Source of the DNA: Spartinivicinus ruber
Lineage (GTDB): Bacteria > Pseudomonadota > Gammaproteobacteria > Pseudomonadales > Zooshikellaceae
Length of the DNA stretch: 64,000 bases
Reading direction: 5' to 3'
Assembly: GCF_011009015.1 (NCBI RefSeq)
Contig: NZ_CP048878.1
Coordinates: 5,300,354 to 5,364,353, forward strand
In this document: in pieces, positions 48,447 to 58,102 of the stretch
Numbering within the stretch: the first letter of the stretch is position 1
Layout: each line of letters opens with the position of its first letter
Notes under the pieces: model-generated
Told to the model about the DNA's origin: nothing
Seen by the model: the letters and a program-made list of their open reading frames with translations, nothing else
Database searches by the model: none
Made by a program: the position numbers and the translations under genes

Positions 48447-50317
48447 TCCGGTTTACTCGCTGCCAGGCGCTGCTCAGCCAGTTTGGGCAATAAATAAGCA
48501 TCTAATACTTGACGGGCGACAGGTGCAGCAGCGGAACTACCACCACCACCATTTTCCACAACAACAGCAATTGCAATTTGAGGGTTTTCAATGGGGGCAA
48601 ACGCTATAAATAAACCATGATCATGATGGATTTTTTTCAGCTTTTTCGCATCATAACGTTCATTTTGTTTAATTCCGACCACTTGTGCTGTCCCTGTTTT
48701 TCCTGCCATGGTGTACTGTAAATCTTTACCTATCCGATAATTGGCAGTTCCACGAGGGTCATGCACAACTTTGCGCATGGACTCATTAACAAAGTCCCAA
48801 TAAGCTGGGTTAGACACTTTAATTGATTCTGGTGCCGTAGGTAGCTCTCGCTTTATTTCTCCAGAGGCTGACTTCAGTAACCTGGGCTGAATCCACTTAC
48901 CTTTATTAGCTACCACTGCTGTTGCAGTTGCCAATTGTAATGGAGTGGCTAACATATAACCTTGACCGATACCACTGATCAGGGTTTCCCCTGGAAACCA
49001 AGGCACACCTTTAACTCCTTGCTTCCACTCTCGAGATGGAATTAACCCTGGCCTTTGCTCTGCAACATCCATTGCTGTTCGCTGTCCCAAGCCAAATTTA
49101 GTTAAGTAATCATGTAAATCATCAATACCCATATTTAAGGCTAAATCATAAAAATAGGTGTCATTGGAAACATAAACTGCTCGCTCCAGATTCACCCAAC
49201 CATGACCACCCCGCTTCCAATTTCGGTACAAGCGGGGCTTATTGGGTAACTTATAATAACCAGGGTCAAAAATTTTATAGCTAGGTTCTCTCACCCCGAG
49301 GTCTAAAGCAGCTAATGCCAGCATCGGCTTTATTGTAGATGCTGGTGGATATTCTCCTAATGAAGCACGGTTATACAGAGGACGATCAGGATGGTCTCTT
49401 AAAGCACTATAAGTATTGTAAGGAATACCAGAAACAAATAAATTAGGGTCATAAGAAGGCTGACTAACCATAGCTAAAATCCCGCCTGTTTTGGGCTCAA
49501 TAGCCACTATAGCCCCCTTCTTACCAGCAAGTGCTTCATAACAAATTTGTTGTAAATAGCTATCCAGATAAAGGGTTAAATTCACTCCTGGTTTGGGGTC
49601 TTGCTGATTTAAAACCCTTAATACTCTCCCTCGCGCATTAGTTTCCACTTCCTGGTATCCTACTTGCCCCAGTAAGTCTTCTTCGTAAAAGCGCTCAATA
49701 CCTATTTTTCCAATAGAACGCATCCCGCTATACTGTTGCGGATCAAGCTTCTTTAACTCTCGTTCGTTAATTTTACCTACATAGCCAACCACATGAGCAA
49801 AAGGCTCTGTTTGCGGGTAATAGCGCACCAGCTGAGCTTCTATCTCTACCCCAGAAAAACGTTGCTCATTAACTGAAATAATGGCAATTTCTTCTTCTGT
49901 TAAATCGTGCTTCAAAGGCACTGGCTCATATGGTGCTCGTCTTTTATGTAGTCGCTTATAAAACCCTTTAACTTCTTCTTCTGAAATATCTATGAGTTTG
50001 ACTAGCTCTTTTACTGTGTCATCTAGATCTTTGATGCGTTCTTTTATTAAAGACAAGTTAAAGCTCGGTTTATTATCAGCTAGCAATAGACCGTGAGTGT
50101 CGTAGATCAACCCACGGGTAGGGGGAATTGGCTTAAGGTGAATTCGGTTCTCATCTGACTTAGTTGACAGCTCTTCAAATTGAATAACTTGTAGAAAAAA
50201 TAATCGTGATATTAATAAGCCAGTTAGCAATACCAGGCAAAATGCAGCAAGAATAATCCGATTTTTAAAGATTTTAACTTCTCGCCTATGGTCCTTCAGA
50301 GTATCCCGGTCGTACAT
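48443..50317 (-). CDS. mrdA: Penicillin-binding protein 2
   Basis: A 624-residue transpeptidase of the elongasome. One N-terminal helix (about 20-43), a pedestal domain, then the transpeptidase with S327-T-I-K330, S384-N-D386 and K540-T-G. Length matches E. coli PBP2 (633). It is coupled to rodA and preceded by rlmH at 24 bases. A Ser/Glu-rich short tail follows the last helix. Confidence 0.96.
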   Translation of the reverse strand: MYDRDTLKDHRREVKIFKNRIILAAFCLVLLTGLLISRLFFLQVIQFEELSTKSDENRIHLKPIPPTRGLIYDTHGLLLADNKPSFNLSLIKERIKDLDDTVKELVKLIDISEEEVKGFYKRLHKRRAPYEPVPLKHDLTEEEIAIISVNEQRFSGVEIEAQLVRYYPQTEPFAHVVGYVGKINERELKKLDPQQYSGMRSIGKIGIERFYEEDLLGQVGYQEVETNARGRVLRVLNQQDPKPGVNLTLYLDSYLQQICYEALAGKKGAIVAIEPKTGGILAMVSQPSYDPNLFVSGIPYNTYSALRDHPDRPLYNRASLGEYPPASTIKPMLALAALDLGVREPSYKIFDPGYYKLPNKPRLYRNWKRGGHGWVNLERAVYVSNDTYFYDLALNMGIDDLHDYLTKFGLGQRTAMDVAEQRPGLIPSREWKQGVKGVPWFPGETLISGIGQGYMLATPLQLATATAVVANKGKWIQPRLLKSASGEIKRELPTAPESIKVSNPAYWDFVNESMRKVVHDPRGTANYRIGKDLQYTMAGKTGTAQVVGIKQNERYDAKKLKKIHHDHGLFIAFAPIENPQIAIAVVVENGGGGSSAAAPVARQVLDAYLLPKLAEQRLAASKPE

Positions 50318-50341
50318 TGCTAATCACTAATACTTCTTAGC

Positions 50342-50809
50342 TTAACGGTGATAAGGGTGATTTTGGAGAATGCTCCAAGCACGGTATAACTGTTCAGCAA
50401 CCAATACCCGAACAAGCGGGTGAGGAAGCGTTAGGGGAGAAAGGCACCACTTTTGCTCGGCTTTCGCCAAACACTCTGGCGAGAGACCCTCTGGCCCACC
50501 CACCAACAAAGCAATGTTACGACCCTCAAGCCGCCAACCGGATAACTGATCGGCTAGCTGTTCTGTCGACCAGGGCTTCCCAGTAAGATCCAGGGCTATT
50601 ACCTTATCATTTGAGGCAATAGCTGAGAGCATCTGTTCCCCCTCTTTTTTTTGAGCTCGCTTTAGGTCGCTGCCTTTGGTGCGTTTACCTAAAGAGATTT
50701 CACAGCACTCCAGCTTACAGTCTGATGGCAATCGCTTGGCATATTCATTATAGCCAGCATCAACCCATGAGGGCATTTTCGTGCCCACAGCAATTAAGCG
50801 AACTCGCAT
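50342..50809 (-). CDS. rlmH: 23S rRNA pseudouridine-1915 N3-methyltransferase
   Basis: A 155-residue SPOUT methyltransferase that acts on helix 69 of 23S r[15 protein letters not shown] (about 103-114) forms the knotted S-adenosylmethionine site, and the C-terminal [10 protein letters not shown]-like segment with the final PYHR is a family signature. Twenty-one bases follow rsfS. Start [13 protein letters not shown] is typical. Confidence 0.95.
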   Translation of the reverse strand: MRVRLIAVGTKMPSWVDAGYNEYAKRLPSDCKLECCEISLGKRTKGSDLKRAQKKEGEQMLSAIASNDKVIALDLTGKPWSTEQLADQLSGWRLEGRNIALLVGGPEGLSPECLAKAEQKWCLSPLTLPHPLVRVLVAEQLYRAWSILQNHPYHR

Positions 50810-50830
50810 ATTGGAAAACCTTATTTTATT

Positions 50831-51178
50831 CTAGTGCTGGTGTTCTAAGCTAGCGCTAGAGGTTTCCCACAGCCGCTCCAAGTCATAAAACTGACGAGTA
50901 GCAGGTAGCATAATATGTGTTACAACATCCCCCAAATCTACCAGCACCCACTCAGCAGAGTCTTGCCCTTCAACCCCTAATGGACGGACACCATTCTCTT
51001 TGGCTTTTTCAATAATTGAGTCAGCAAGGGATTTAATATGGCGGTTGGAAGTTCCACTGACAATGATCATATGATCGGTGACGCTGGTCATACCTTTCAC
51101 ATCGAGGCAGGTTATGTCGTTCCCTTTCATATCTTCAAGGGTCTCAACAACAAGCTGCTTAAGTTGTTCAGAATACAT
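50831..51178 (-). CDS. rsfS: Ribosomal silencing factor RsfS
   Basis: A 115-residue protein that binds L14 on the large subunit and blocks subunit joining when nutrients are low. [39 protein letters not shown] and YDLERLW are characteristic. In Pseudomonas and E. coli nadD lies directly upstream; here only a terminator separates rsfS from proA. Confidence 0.95.
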   Translation of the reverse strand: MYSEQLKQLVVETLEDMKGNDITCLDVKGMTSVTDHMIIVSGTSNRHIKSLADSIIEKAKENGVRPLGVEGQDSAEWVLVDLGDVVTHIMLPATRQFYDLERLWETSSASLEHQH

Positions 51179-51202
51179 ATAGGTTTTGTTAGTCCTCTCT
51201 CT

Positions 51203-51230
51203 TTACCAAACAAAAACGCCGGTAATACCG
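51203..51230 (-). terminator. Terminator after proA
   Basis: On the minus strand GCCGG, loop TATTA, CCGGC and then GTTTTTGTTT. It lies eight bases beyond the proA stop, separating it from rsfS. Confidence 0.8.
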
Positions 51231-51237
51231 GCAAGTG

Positions 51238-52494
51238 CTACTGGCGAATGTGCCCATTCCCCAATACCACATATTTTTGCGAAGTCAGGCCCTCAAGACC
51301 TACAGGCCCTCTCGCATGAATCTTATCAGTTGAAATACCAATTTCAGCACCAAGGCCATACTCAAAGCCATCGGCAAAACCTGTCGAAGCATTTACCATG
51401 ACTGAGCTGGAATCAACTTCAGTCAAAAAAGCCCTGGCTTTAGTGTAATTTTCTGTCACGATAGCATCCGTATGATGGGAGCCATAATGATTGATATGCT
51501 CAACTGCCTCAGCCATATCAGCAACCACTTTTACTGATAAGATTGGTGCCAGGTATTCGGTGTACCAGTCTTCTTCGCACGCAGGCTTCATGCCAGAGAC
51601 TACTGCCTGACTACGCTCACAGCCTCTTAACTCCACCCCTTTAGCAATATACAAATCAGCTAAGTTGGGCAATATGTCAGCTGCTCTCTGCTCATTAATT
51701 AACAAAGTCTCCATTGCATTACAAACCCCATAACGGCGAGTTTTGGCATTAAATGCAATTGAAATGGCCTTTTCTGTATCTGCTTCACTATCAATATAAA
51801 CATGACACACGCCATCCAGGTGCTTAATGACTGGTACAGATGCATCATTACTAATTCGCTCAATTAATCCTTTACCACCACGTGGGACAATCACATCAAC
51901 ATATTCAGGCATAGTGATCATTTCACCCACTGCAGTCCGATCAACGGTTTCAACTACCTGAACGCTATCAGCAGGTAACTCTGCCTGCTGGAGACCTTGC
52001 TGAATGCACTGAGCAATGGCTTGATTGGAGTAAAACGCTTCAGAGCCCCCTCTCAAAATTGTGGCATTACCTGACTTGAGACATAAACTTGCTGCGTCAA
52101 TGGTTACATTAGGACGTGACTCATAAATAATGCCGATAACGCCAAGCGGAACGCGCATTTTGCCCACTTGAATGCCACTGGGCAAATATTTTAGATAAGC
52201 GATTTCGCCAACTGGATCAGGCAAGCTTGCCACCTGCTTTAAACCATCAACCATTGCATCAATTCGGGCAGGAGTTAACTCAAGACGATCAAGCAAAGCT
52301 GCATCCAGACCTTTTTGCTGGCCTTGGGCAAGATCCTGTTGGTTAGCAGCGAGTAGCGACGCACAAGAAGCACTGAGTGCTTCCGCAATAAAGTTTAATG
52401 CAGTGTTTTTTTGCTGTGTGGGGGCTTTGGCAATTATTTTTGAAGCCTGGCGAGCTCGTTGGCCTACATCTGCCATATACGCTTTCACATCCAT
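51238..52494 (-). CDS. proA: Gamma-glutamyl phosphate reductase
   Basis: A 418-residue aldehyde-dehydrogenase-fold enzyme that reduces glutamyl phosphate to the semialdehyde on the proline pathway. The catalytic cysteine is C258 in [27 protein letters not shown] (118-131) and LRGGSEA are conserved. Length equals E. coli ProA (417). It ends at its own terminator, so it is not strongly linked to the downstream rsfS-rlmH-mrdA operon. Confidence 0.96.
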   Translation of the reverse strand: MDVKAYMADVGQRARQASKIIAKAPTQQKNTALNFIAEALSASCASLLAANQQDLAQGQQKGLDAALLDRLELTPARIDAMVDGLKQVASLPDPVGEIAYLKYLPSGIQVGKMRVPLGVIGIIYESRPNVTIDAASLCLKSGNATILRGGSEAFYSNQAIAQCIQQGLQQAELPADSVQVVETVDRTAVGEMITMPEYVDVIVPRGGKGLIERISNDASVPVIKHLDGVCHVYIDSEADTEKAISIAFNAKTRRYGVCNAMETLLINEQRAADILPNLADLYIAKGVELRGCERSQAVVSGMKPACEEDWYTEYLAPILSVKVVADMAEAVEHINHYGSHHTDAIVTENYTKARAFLTEVDSSSVMVNASTGFADGFEYGLGAEIGISTDKIHARGPVGLEGLTSQKYVVLGNGHIRQ

Positions 52495-52666
52495 ACAGCT
52501 ATCCTAAAGTTGTTATGGTTTAAGTTCAAGCGCACGATTATAGCCAGCTTCCAGCCTTCTGCACATAATTTGTTAGGATTAGTTAGCAAGTGGCGTTATA
52601 ACACCTCATTGTAAGTACCTACAGTTAAGCTTAGCATTAGTCCTGCTACCAGGAAGCATCGCTAAA

Positions 52667-53260
52667 CTAGTACATTTCCTCTTCTCGAATACTTTCTAAA
52701 ATCCCATCCCTAAACCGATAAATGTGCTTACGGTTCATGCCATTTTGAAAGTAATCCCACTCCTCAATGATCTGATTAGCAAAATTGTAACCACGATAGA
52801 GGTAGCGCCCTTTGATCCGCCCTACCAGTCTGGCCTGATTAGGTTCGCCACATAAATAAGTGACCAGCGCTATATTAGCGCCCTGCTCAATATTCCCTCT
52901 AGGCGCAGTACAGTCTACCCGTTTAGCAATATGCCCACCGTAACCACCGGTCTCGATCTTCACCAACTCATTATCTACAAAGGTTAAAATACGAATAAAC
53001 CGGCTAGAACTCCCCCCATAAACCCAGAACTCTTTTGTTATATAGTGAGATGCTTCAAAGCCATCATGATAGTGGCGAATATACTCAACAACAATTTCTT
53101 CCCGAACAGCAGGATTTCCACAGCGGTTGATAACTTGGCCAGTCGTATAGCCCTCGATTACCAGCTTAGTTTTGCAGCGAAAGGCATAACTTGAAAAAGA
53201 TAGCGCCCAGCCAATAACCAAAGTAAAGGTGATTACTATAGCGCGAGAGAAATGAAGCAT
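52667..53260 (-). CDS. Exported DUF2845 protein with two repeats
   Basis: A 197-residue periplasmic protein: signal peptide to about residue 26 (SSYAF), then two related DUF2845-like segments, each with a paired cysteine pattern: FRCKTKLVIEGYTTGQVINR, CGNP at about 28-50, and DCTAPRGNIEQG with LCGEP at about 117-138. Function of the family is unknown. It lies alone between proA and a secreted peptidase, all on the minus strand. Confidence 0.75.
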   Translation of the reverse strand: MLHFSRAIVITFTLVIGWALSFSSYAFRCKTKLVIEGYTTGQVINRCGNPAVREEIVVEYIRHYHDGFEASHYITKEFWVYGGSSSRFIRILTFVDNELVKIETGGYGGHIAKRVDCTAPRGNIEQGANIALVTYLCGEPNQARLVGRIKGRYLYRGYNFANQIIEEWDYFQNGMNRKHIYRFRDGILESIREEEMY

Positions 53261-53369
53261 AAGCTACCCACTATGCTTTTTAATTTTTTAGTGCCTTTAT
53301 ATAACTATATGATTAAAATTCAACTGAGATTGTTTCACTCCTTTTCTATACTCACTTGCTATAAACGCA

Positions 53370-53392
53370 CAAACCGGGCATAACCCGGTTTG
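53370..53392 (-). terminator. Terminator after the peptidase gene
   Basis: CAAACCGGG, 5-base loop, CCCGGTTTG; 9-bp perfect stem 30 bases past the peptidase stop. Only a weak T run follows on the minus strand. Confidence 0.6.
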
Positions 53393-53421
53393 CATAGCTA
53401 ATGTAACTTTGGTTGAAGATT

Positions 53422-55011
53422 TTATTTCAGCCAATGATGACCTAAACGCTCTGGCTCAAGCTTAGGCTTATCTTCTTCATCCACTATCGACCGACGACGT
53501 GCCCGATTTGGCTGTTCCTCAGAATCGCCTTCACCACCATTAACCGACTCTGTTGAAAACGCATACCACAGAGTAGACAAACCAACAGCATCGGCATTAA
53601 TTTCTAAAGCTGCTTTACTGATATTATCAATGGTATCGCAAGCTGCATGATAGCAAGGGTCAAATGGCTCGCCAGCTACACCGCCATATAGTTTGGCCTG
53701 CTCTTCGGTTTTGATTCCTTCAGCTCCAGTAAAAAGTCCACCAAAGGGAATGCCTGCATTGAAGAAAGCCGCATAGTCAGAGCGGAAGCTGATTTCAGAT
53801 GGAGTGCTTTTAGTGCCACGCATGTTGAAGTACATATTAAATAGAGCTTCTATTGCGTCAGACCCTTTCGGACCTTCTAAACCAAACTCCGAGCCATCAC
53901 CATCATAAACACCTAGTTTATAGTTAGGAGACCCCACCATATCGAAGTTAAGATACAGGGCAATTTTATCCTTTTCAGTGTCAGATAAAGACTCAACATA
54001 TTTGGTAGAGCCAATTAGCCCAAACTCCTCTGCACCCCACCAAGCAAAGCGCAATTTATTTTTAGGCATTACCCGCTTCATTTTCAGTGCTACCTCTAAA
54101 ATAGCTGCACTGCCTGATCCATTGTCATTAATACCTGGACCATCATCAACTGAATCTAAATGAGCACCGATCATTACTACGTTATTGGGGTTGCCCAGCC
54201 GACTTTCAGCAATGACGTTATAGGCTGTAGTTTCTGTGCGGTCGACTTTTACTGCCATATTCAGCTTCAGATTGGCAGTATCAGCCCAACTTACTCCATT
54301 ATCATAGGTGGCAAAAAACACCGGAATTCCACCACTATAGTCAGCAGACAAGGTACCGCTCATCAAACCTTTGCGGTCATCAGTATTACCTTGGTTAAAA
54401 ATAATTGCACCTACAGCCCCAGCGTTTGCAGCATTTTCTGCTTTCTGGCGAAAAGAACAACTACCTCGTTGGATAATGGCAATATGCCCAGCAGGAAACC
54501 CATCAAAATCTTCTGCTTCACAGCCGCTGGTGGATTTATTATCTGGACCTAAATCAAGATCCACCGCAGAAGTTAGCGCAGTAATATCCCCTCCCTCACT
54601 ATGGGACATTACTCGGTAGTCCGTATCTTCTTCATAGACATCATTTCTTGGAGATGTCTGCTTTAAAGTGGCAGGACCTAGCTTTTTAAACTGGCGAAAA
54701 GAAAAAGGATTCAATTCTACTCGATAACCAGCAGCTGACATTTTATAGGCGATATACTGTACGGACTGGGTATAACCATTAGAACCAGCAACCCGAGTAC
54801 CATTATTGGCATCAGCAATTGCCTGTAATGCTTTTAAATGTTGCATAACGCCATTAGCCGTTACACAGCGCATTAAACTCCACGGGGTATTATTTGCACG
54901 ATATTCACAAGACCAACCTTCATCAGAGTCCTGAAGCAACCAATCGTTGGCCTGTACTCCTCCAGAAACTCCAACAACCCCTAATAAAACAGGGAGTAGT
55001 TTTTTCTTCAT
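53422..55011 (-). CDS. Secreted M28-family zinc aminopeptidase with PA domain
   Basis: A 529-residue exported peptidase. Signal peptide ends near QAND (residue 22). An inserted PA domain (about 145-250; GHIAIIQRGSCSFRQKAENA) precedes the M28 catalytic core with the two-zinc ligands H284 (GAHLDSV), D296 (GINDNGSG), E329 (WGAEEFG), D357 (NFDMVG) and H455 (CYHAACD); E328 is the expected general base. A 55-residue acidic/basic tail (NGGEGDSEEQ, RARRR) extends beyond the usual core. It probably releases amino acids from peptides outside the cell or in the periplasm. Confidence 0.9.
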   Translation of the reverse strand: MKKKLLPVLLGVVGVSGGVQANDWLLQDSDEGWSCEYRANNTPWSLMRCVTANGVMQHLKALQAIADANNGTRVAGSNGYTQSVQYIAYKMSAAGYRVELNPFSFRQFKKLGPATLKQTSPRNDVYEEDTDYRVMSHSEGGDITALTSAVDLDLGPDNKSTSGCEAEDFDGFPAGHIAIIQRGSCSFRQKAENAANAGAVGAIIFNQGNTDDRKGLMSGTLSADYSGGIPVFFATYDNGVSWADTANLKLNMAVKVDRTETTAYNVIAESRLGNPNNVVMIGAHLDSVDDGPGINDNGSGSAAILEVALKMKRVMPKNKLRFAWWGAEEFGLIGSTKYVESLSDTEKDKIALYLNFDMVGSPNYKLGVYDGDGSEFGLEGPKGSDAIEALFNMYFNMRGTKSTPSEISFRSDYAAFFNAGIPFGGLFTGAEGIKTEEQAKLYGGVAGEPFDPCYHAACDTIDNISKAALEINADAVGLSTLWYAFSTESVNGGEGDSEEQPNRARRRSIVDEEDKPKLEPERLGHHWLK

Positions 55012-55322
55012 GGATTCCCTCCATATTATTATTTTTTTAGCTTCCTAAATTCATTTATACACATAAGACTAAGTAGTAAAACAGCACTACTTGTATTTGA
55101 ATAAGGGCCTATGTCTATCAAAATATTGTGATTTAATATCCTAAAAAATACTAAACCAGCCTTATATGTTTTAACATCTCTAACTAGTTTTGACGATCAA
55201 AAAATTTAAATTTCGACAAAAGTATAAAAAAACATCAACAGTGATCACTACCTACAGCTCGCTATCATTAATACTTACTTTTTCGGTAAAATAGCGCCTC
55301 CTTTTGATAGCCCGGATACTTT
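55012..55322. other. AT-rich divergent intergenic region
   Basis: 311 bases between the peptidase and the DedA-PAP2 gene with no gene on either strand. Runs such as AAAAAATTTAAATTT make it markedly AT-rich. A TAAAAT near 55287 could be a -10 for the plus-strand gene. No operator recognised. Confidence 0.4.
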
Positions 55323-56756
55323 ATGGACCTAACTGCCATTCAACCTTTACTTGACTGGTTAAGCGCCAACCAACAGTGGCTTGCTGTTGCTATTATTTTG
55401 TTTGCTTTTTTTGAATCCCTCGCAATTGTTGGCATTGTTATACCTGGAGTTGCCTTGCTATATGGTGTGGCAGCCTTAGCTGGCAAGCTGGAAATGAATA
55501 TCTGGTTAGTGCTTAGTTGTGGATTTATTGGTGCCGTGCTAGGCGATGGTATCAGCTTTTTAGCTGGTTACCATTATCACGAACAAATCAAACAGCGCTG
55601 GCCATTCAATCGTTATCCAGCGTTTATTGAACGAGGCGAAGCTTTTTTCAACAAACATGGAGGTAAAAGTATTGCCATTGGTCGCTTTGTCGGCCCTATC
55701 AGACCAGTGATTCCATTGGTTGCCGGCATTTTGAATATGCCTATCGGGCGCTTTTTGCTAATCAATATTTGTTCAGCAGTTGCCTGGGCTCCTGCTTATT
55801 TACTACCAGGCTATATTTCTGGGCTATTATTACAGGCCTCTTTTGAGTTACCTCAATCATTTTACCTGGGACTCGCTCTTGTTGTAGTGGGTATTGGCAT
55901 TATCTGCTGGCTAGTCAGTCAAAGCACTCACCAATTAACAGCAGAGCAACGTGGCTATCAGTGGTTTGCTGGCTATTTTGCCCAAAAATCCTGGTGGCAA
56001 AGGTTTTGCTCTCCAAGACAACAAGTGAACTATAGTTTTCCTCTGGCTGACTTACTAGCCTGCATAGTTTGTACGATAGTCTTTATTATACTGTTAGCCA
56101 GCATTAAACAATACTGTTGGGATGATACAAATCAAGCCTTACTTAACTACTTTATTAACCTACACCAGCCACTAATAGATAATGCAGTGATTAGCATTAC
56201 CTTACTGGGCGATACTCAAAATATTTTATTTCTGACAATATTTGCAGTGTGCTGGCTGTGGTTTAGTCAATATCGAGCAACGGCAATTTATGTAGGAGGC
56301 AGTGTAATAGCTGCTCAGTTGATTACATGGACTATTAAAGTATCCCTAGCCTGGCCTCGACCTGATGTACTAATGGAGCTTCCTAGTCCCTATTCTTTTC
56401 CTAGTGGTCATACTACCTTACTCTCTACTTTAGCTTTAACTATCAGCTGTTTGATTGCTACAGAACAACCCATAAAAAAACGCTGGTGGATTTATTTTAT
56501 TGGGATAATGCCGGGCTGTTTAGTAGGCTTCAGCCGAGTATATTTAGGGAGCCACTGGTTTACGGATATTATTGCAGGATTAGTTATCAGTATCATCATT
56601 ACTGCTTTGGCTCGTTTTTTCTATACGCCTTATGACAAGAGCAGTCTCCACACCAATTTTGGGCTCTATGTGTTATTAGCAGGTGTTTTACTAATAAGTG
56701 CTGCTTATGTCGTATTTACTTTCCCTGAAGCACAACAGCTTTATCTACTTAAGTAA
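55323..56756 (+). CDS. DedA-family membrane protein fused to PAP2 phosphatase
   Basis: A 477-residue inner-membrane fusion. Residues 1-195 are a DedA (SNARE-associated) domain with GRFVGPIRPVIPLVAG at about 121-136, a family now linked with flipping of lipid carriers. Residues about 240-440 form a PAP2 phosphatase with K339-(6)-RP, PSGH (360-363) and S404-R-(5)-H411-(3)-D415, so the catalytic residues are complete. The pair could both move and dephosphorylate a polyprenyl or phospholipid phosphate; that coupling is inference. It ends two bases from a converging gene. Confidence 0.9.
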   Translation: MDLTAIQPLLDWLSANQQWLAVAIILFAFFESLAIVGIVIPGVALLYGVAALAGKLEMNIWLVLSCGFIGAVLGDGISFLAGYHYHEQIKQRWPFNRYPAFIERGEAFFNKHGGKSIAIGRFVGPIRPVIPLVAGILNMPIGRFLLINICSAVAWAPAYLLPGYISGLLLQASFELPQSFYLGLALVVVGIGIICWLVSQSTHQLTAEQRGYQWFAGYFAQKSWWQRFCSPRQQVNYSFPLADLLACIVCTIVFIILLASIKQYCWDDTNQALLNYFINLHQPLIDNAVISITLLGDTQNILFLTIFAVCWLWFSQYRATAIYVGGSVIAAQLITWTIKVSLAWPRPDVLMELPSPYSFPSGHTTLLSTLALTISCLIATEQPIKKRWWIYFIGIMPGCLVGFSRVYLGSHWFTDIIAGLVISIIITALARFFYTPYDKSSLHTNFGLYVLLAGVLLISAAYVVFTFPEAQQLYLLK

Positions 56757-56758
56757 AT

Positions 56759-57346
56759 CTATACAGCAGCTTGGGCCATGTCATCGAGCAAATGACTAAT
56801 TTGTGCCAGTCGTAATAATGGATTGTTTAACTCAAGCAGCAACTGTTTTTGCTGCAAAGTAAATGGTAAATAATTTGCCAATTGCCAACCAACAATCAAA
56901 CCATTGCCCAAGTTACAGGATAGTTCTAAATCAGCTACCACAGGGTGCGCTAGTAGTGCACCCAATACTTCAGCCAAACACTGATATTTTTTGGGTAGTG
57001 ATATTGGCTGCTCAATAGGTAACGAGGATACTTCAGCCATCATCAGTCCATTATCTGCTAACCAGCTCTGGCCAATGACCACTTTATCATACCCCATTAC
57101 AGTCACTCCCAATAATCCATTGGGTAACTGACCAAAGTCAATGATTTGAGCCAGTGTACCAACACAATAAACCGTTGGCATAGCCGCTGTTGGGCTAGCA
57201 GATTTCACTAAGGCGATAACAAAGCCACTGCCTGCTTTTAGGCTCTGTGACAACATATGAAGATAGCGGGGTTCAAATATTTGCAATGGTAATTTGCACT
57301 TAGGAAATAACACTGTATTGAGAGGAAAAACTGGAATAGCAGCCAT
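56759..57346 (-). CDS. Stand-alone Lon substrate-binding-domain protein
   Basis: A 195-residue cytoplasmic protein made only of the N-terminal (LAN) domain of Lon, without ATPase or protease: IPVFPLNTVLFPKCKLPLQI, FEPRYLHML at the start, then GTLAQIIDFGQLPNGLLGVT. Role unknown; such proteins are common in gammaproteobacteria. The frame extends nine codons upstream, but the ATG chosen has GGGAGGG six bases before it. Confidence 0.88.
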   Translation of the reverse strand: MAAIPVFPLNTVLFPKCKLPLQIFEPRYLHMLSQSLKAGSGFVIALVKSASPTAAMPTVYCVGTLAQIIDFGQLPNGLLGVTVMGYDKVVIGQSWLADNGLMMAEVSSLPIEQPISLPKKYQCLAEVLGALLAHPVVADLELSCNLGNGLIVGWQLANYLPFTLQQKQLLLELNNPLLRLAQISHLLDDMAQAAV

Positions 57347-57454
57347 TAGGTACCCTCCCTGCTCAATTTTCAAAATCTCTACCTACTAAGACCTCAGTGC
57401 AAATGGTTTATTCTCAAGTGATAATTCATGCCAACTTTTCATAGCTAAATGGCT

Positions 57455-58102
57455 TTATTCATCACTAACTGGTGCTGGGGTGCCCCATTGAGGAAACAAC
57501 TGATGTTCAATACCTAAGTGATTTAAAATCCGCGCTACAATGAAGTCCACCATGTCAGCAACTGACTGGGGTTTTTGATAAAAGCCAGGGCTAGCAGGCA
57601 ATATGGTAACGCCTAAATTTGCCAGCTTGAGCATATGCTCCAGGTGAATCGCCGAGTAAGGAGTTTCTCTTGGCACTAAAATGAGCTGTCGTCGCTCTTT
57701 CAGTGCAACATCTGCAGCACGTTCGATTAAGTTATTACTGGCTCCTGTTGCTATAGCTGACAAAGTACCTGTGCTACACGGGCAAACTACCATTTGACTC
57801 GGTGCACCAGAGCCAGAAGCCACTGGTGCCATCCACTGCTCTCTACCAAATACTTTTATCTGCCCTTCTTTAGCTTGAAAGCGCTGTTGAAAGTAATTAA
57901 CGAGCTGGGCCGGCTTACCTGGTAACTGCCAGTCTGTTTCAGTTGCAACAACAACTTGCGCGGCTTTGGAAATCATAAAGTACACCTGAACCTGTTGCTG
58001 TACCAATATTTCAAGCAACCGCAAGCTATATTGAGCACCAGATGCTCCAGTCATAGCTAAGGTAACAGTTTGCTTAAACGCTTTACTGCTGTTTTCTGTC
58101 AT
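57455..58102 (-). CDS. ubiX: Flavin prenyltransferase UbiX
   Basis: A 215-residue enzyme that joins dimethylallyl phosphate to FMN, producing the prenylated cofactor of the UbiD decarboxylase in ubiquinone synthesis. AMTGASGAQYSLRLLE at about 16-31 binds FMN, CPCSTGTLSAIATG and RRQLILVPRETPYS are conserved. It overlaps the mpl stop by four bases. Pairing with mpl is standard in Pseudomonas and relatives. Confidence 0.95.
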   Translation of the reverse strand: MTENSSKAFKQTVTLAMTGASGAQYSLRLLEILVQQQVQVYFMISKAAQVVVATETDWQLPGKPAQLVNYFQQRFQAKEGQIKVFGREQWMAPVASGSGAPSQMVVCPCSTGTLSAIATGASNNLIERAADVALKERRQLILVPRETPYSAIHLEHMLKLANLGVTILPASPGFYQKPQSVADMVDFIVARILNHLGIEHQLFPQWGTPAPVSDE

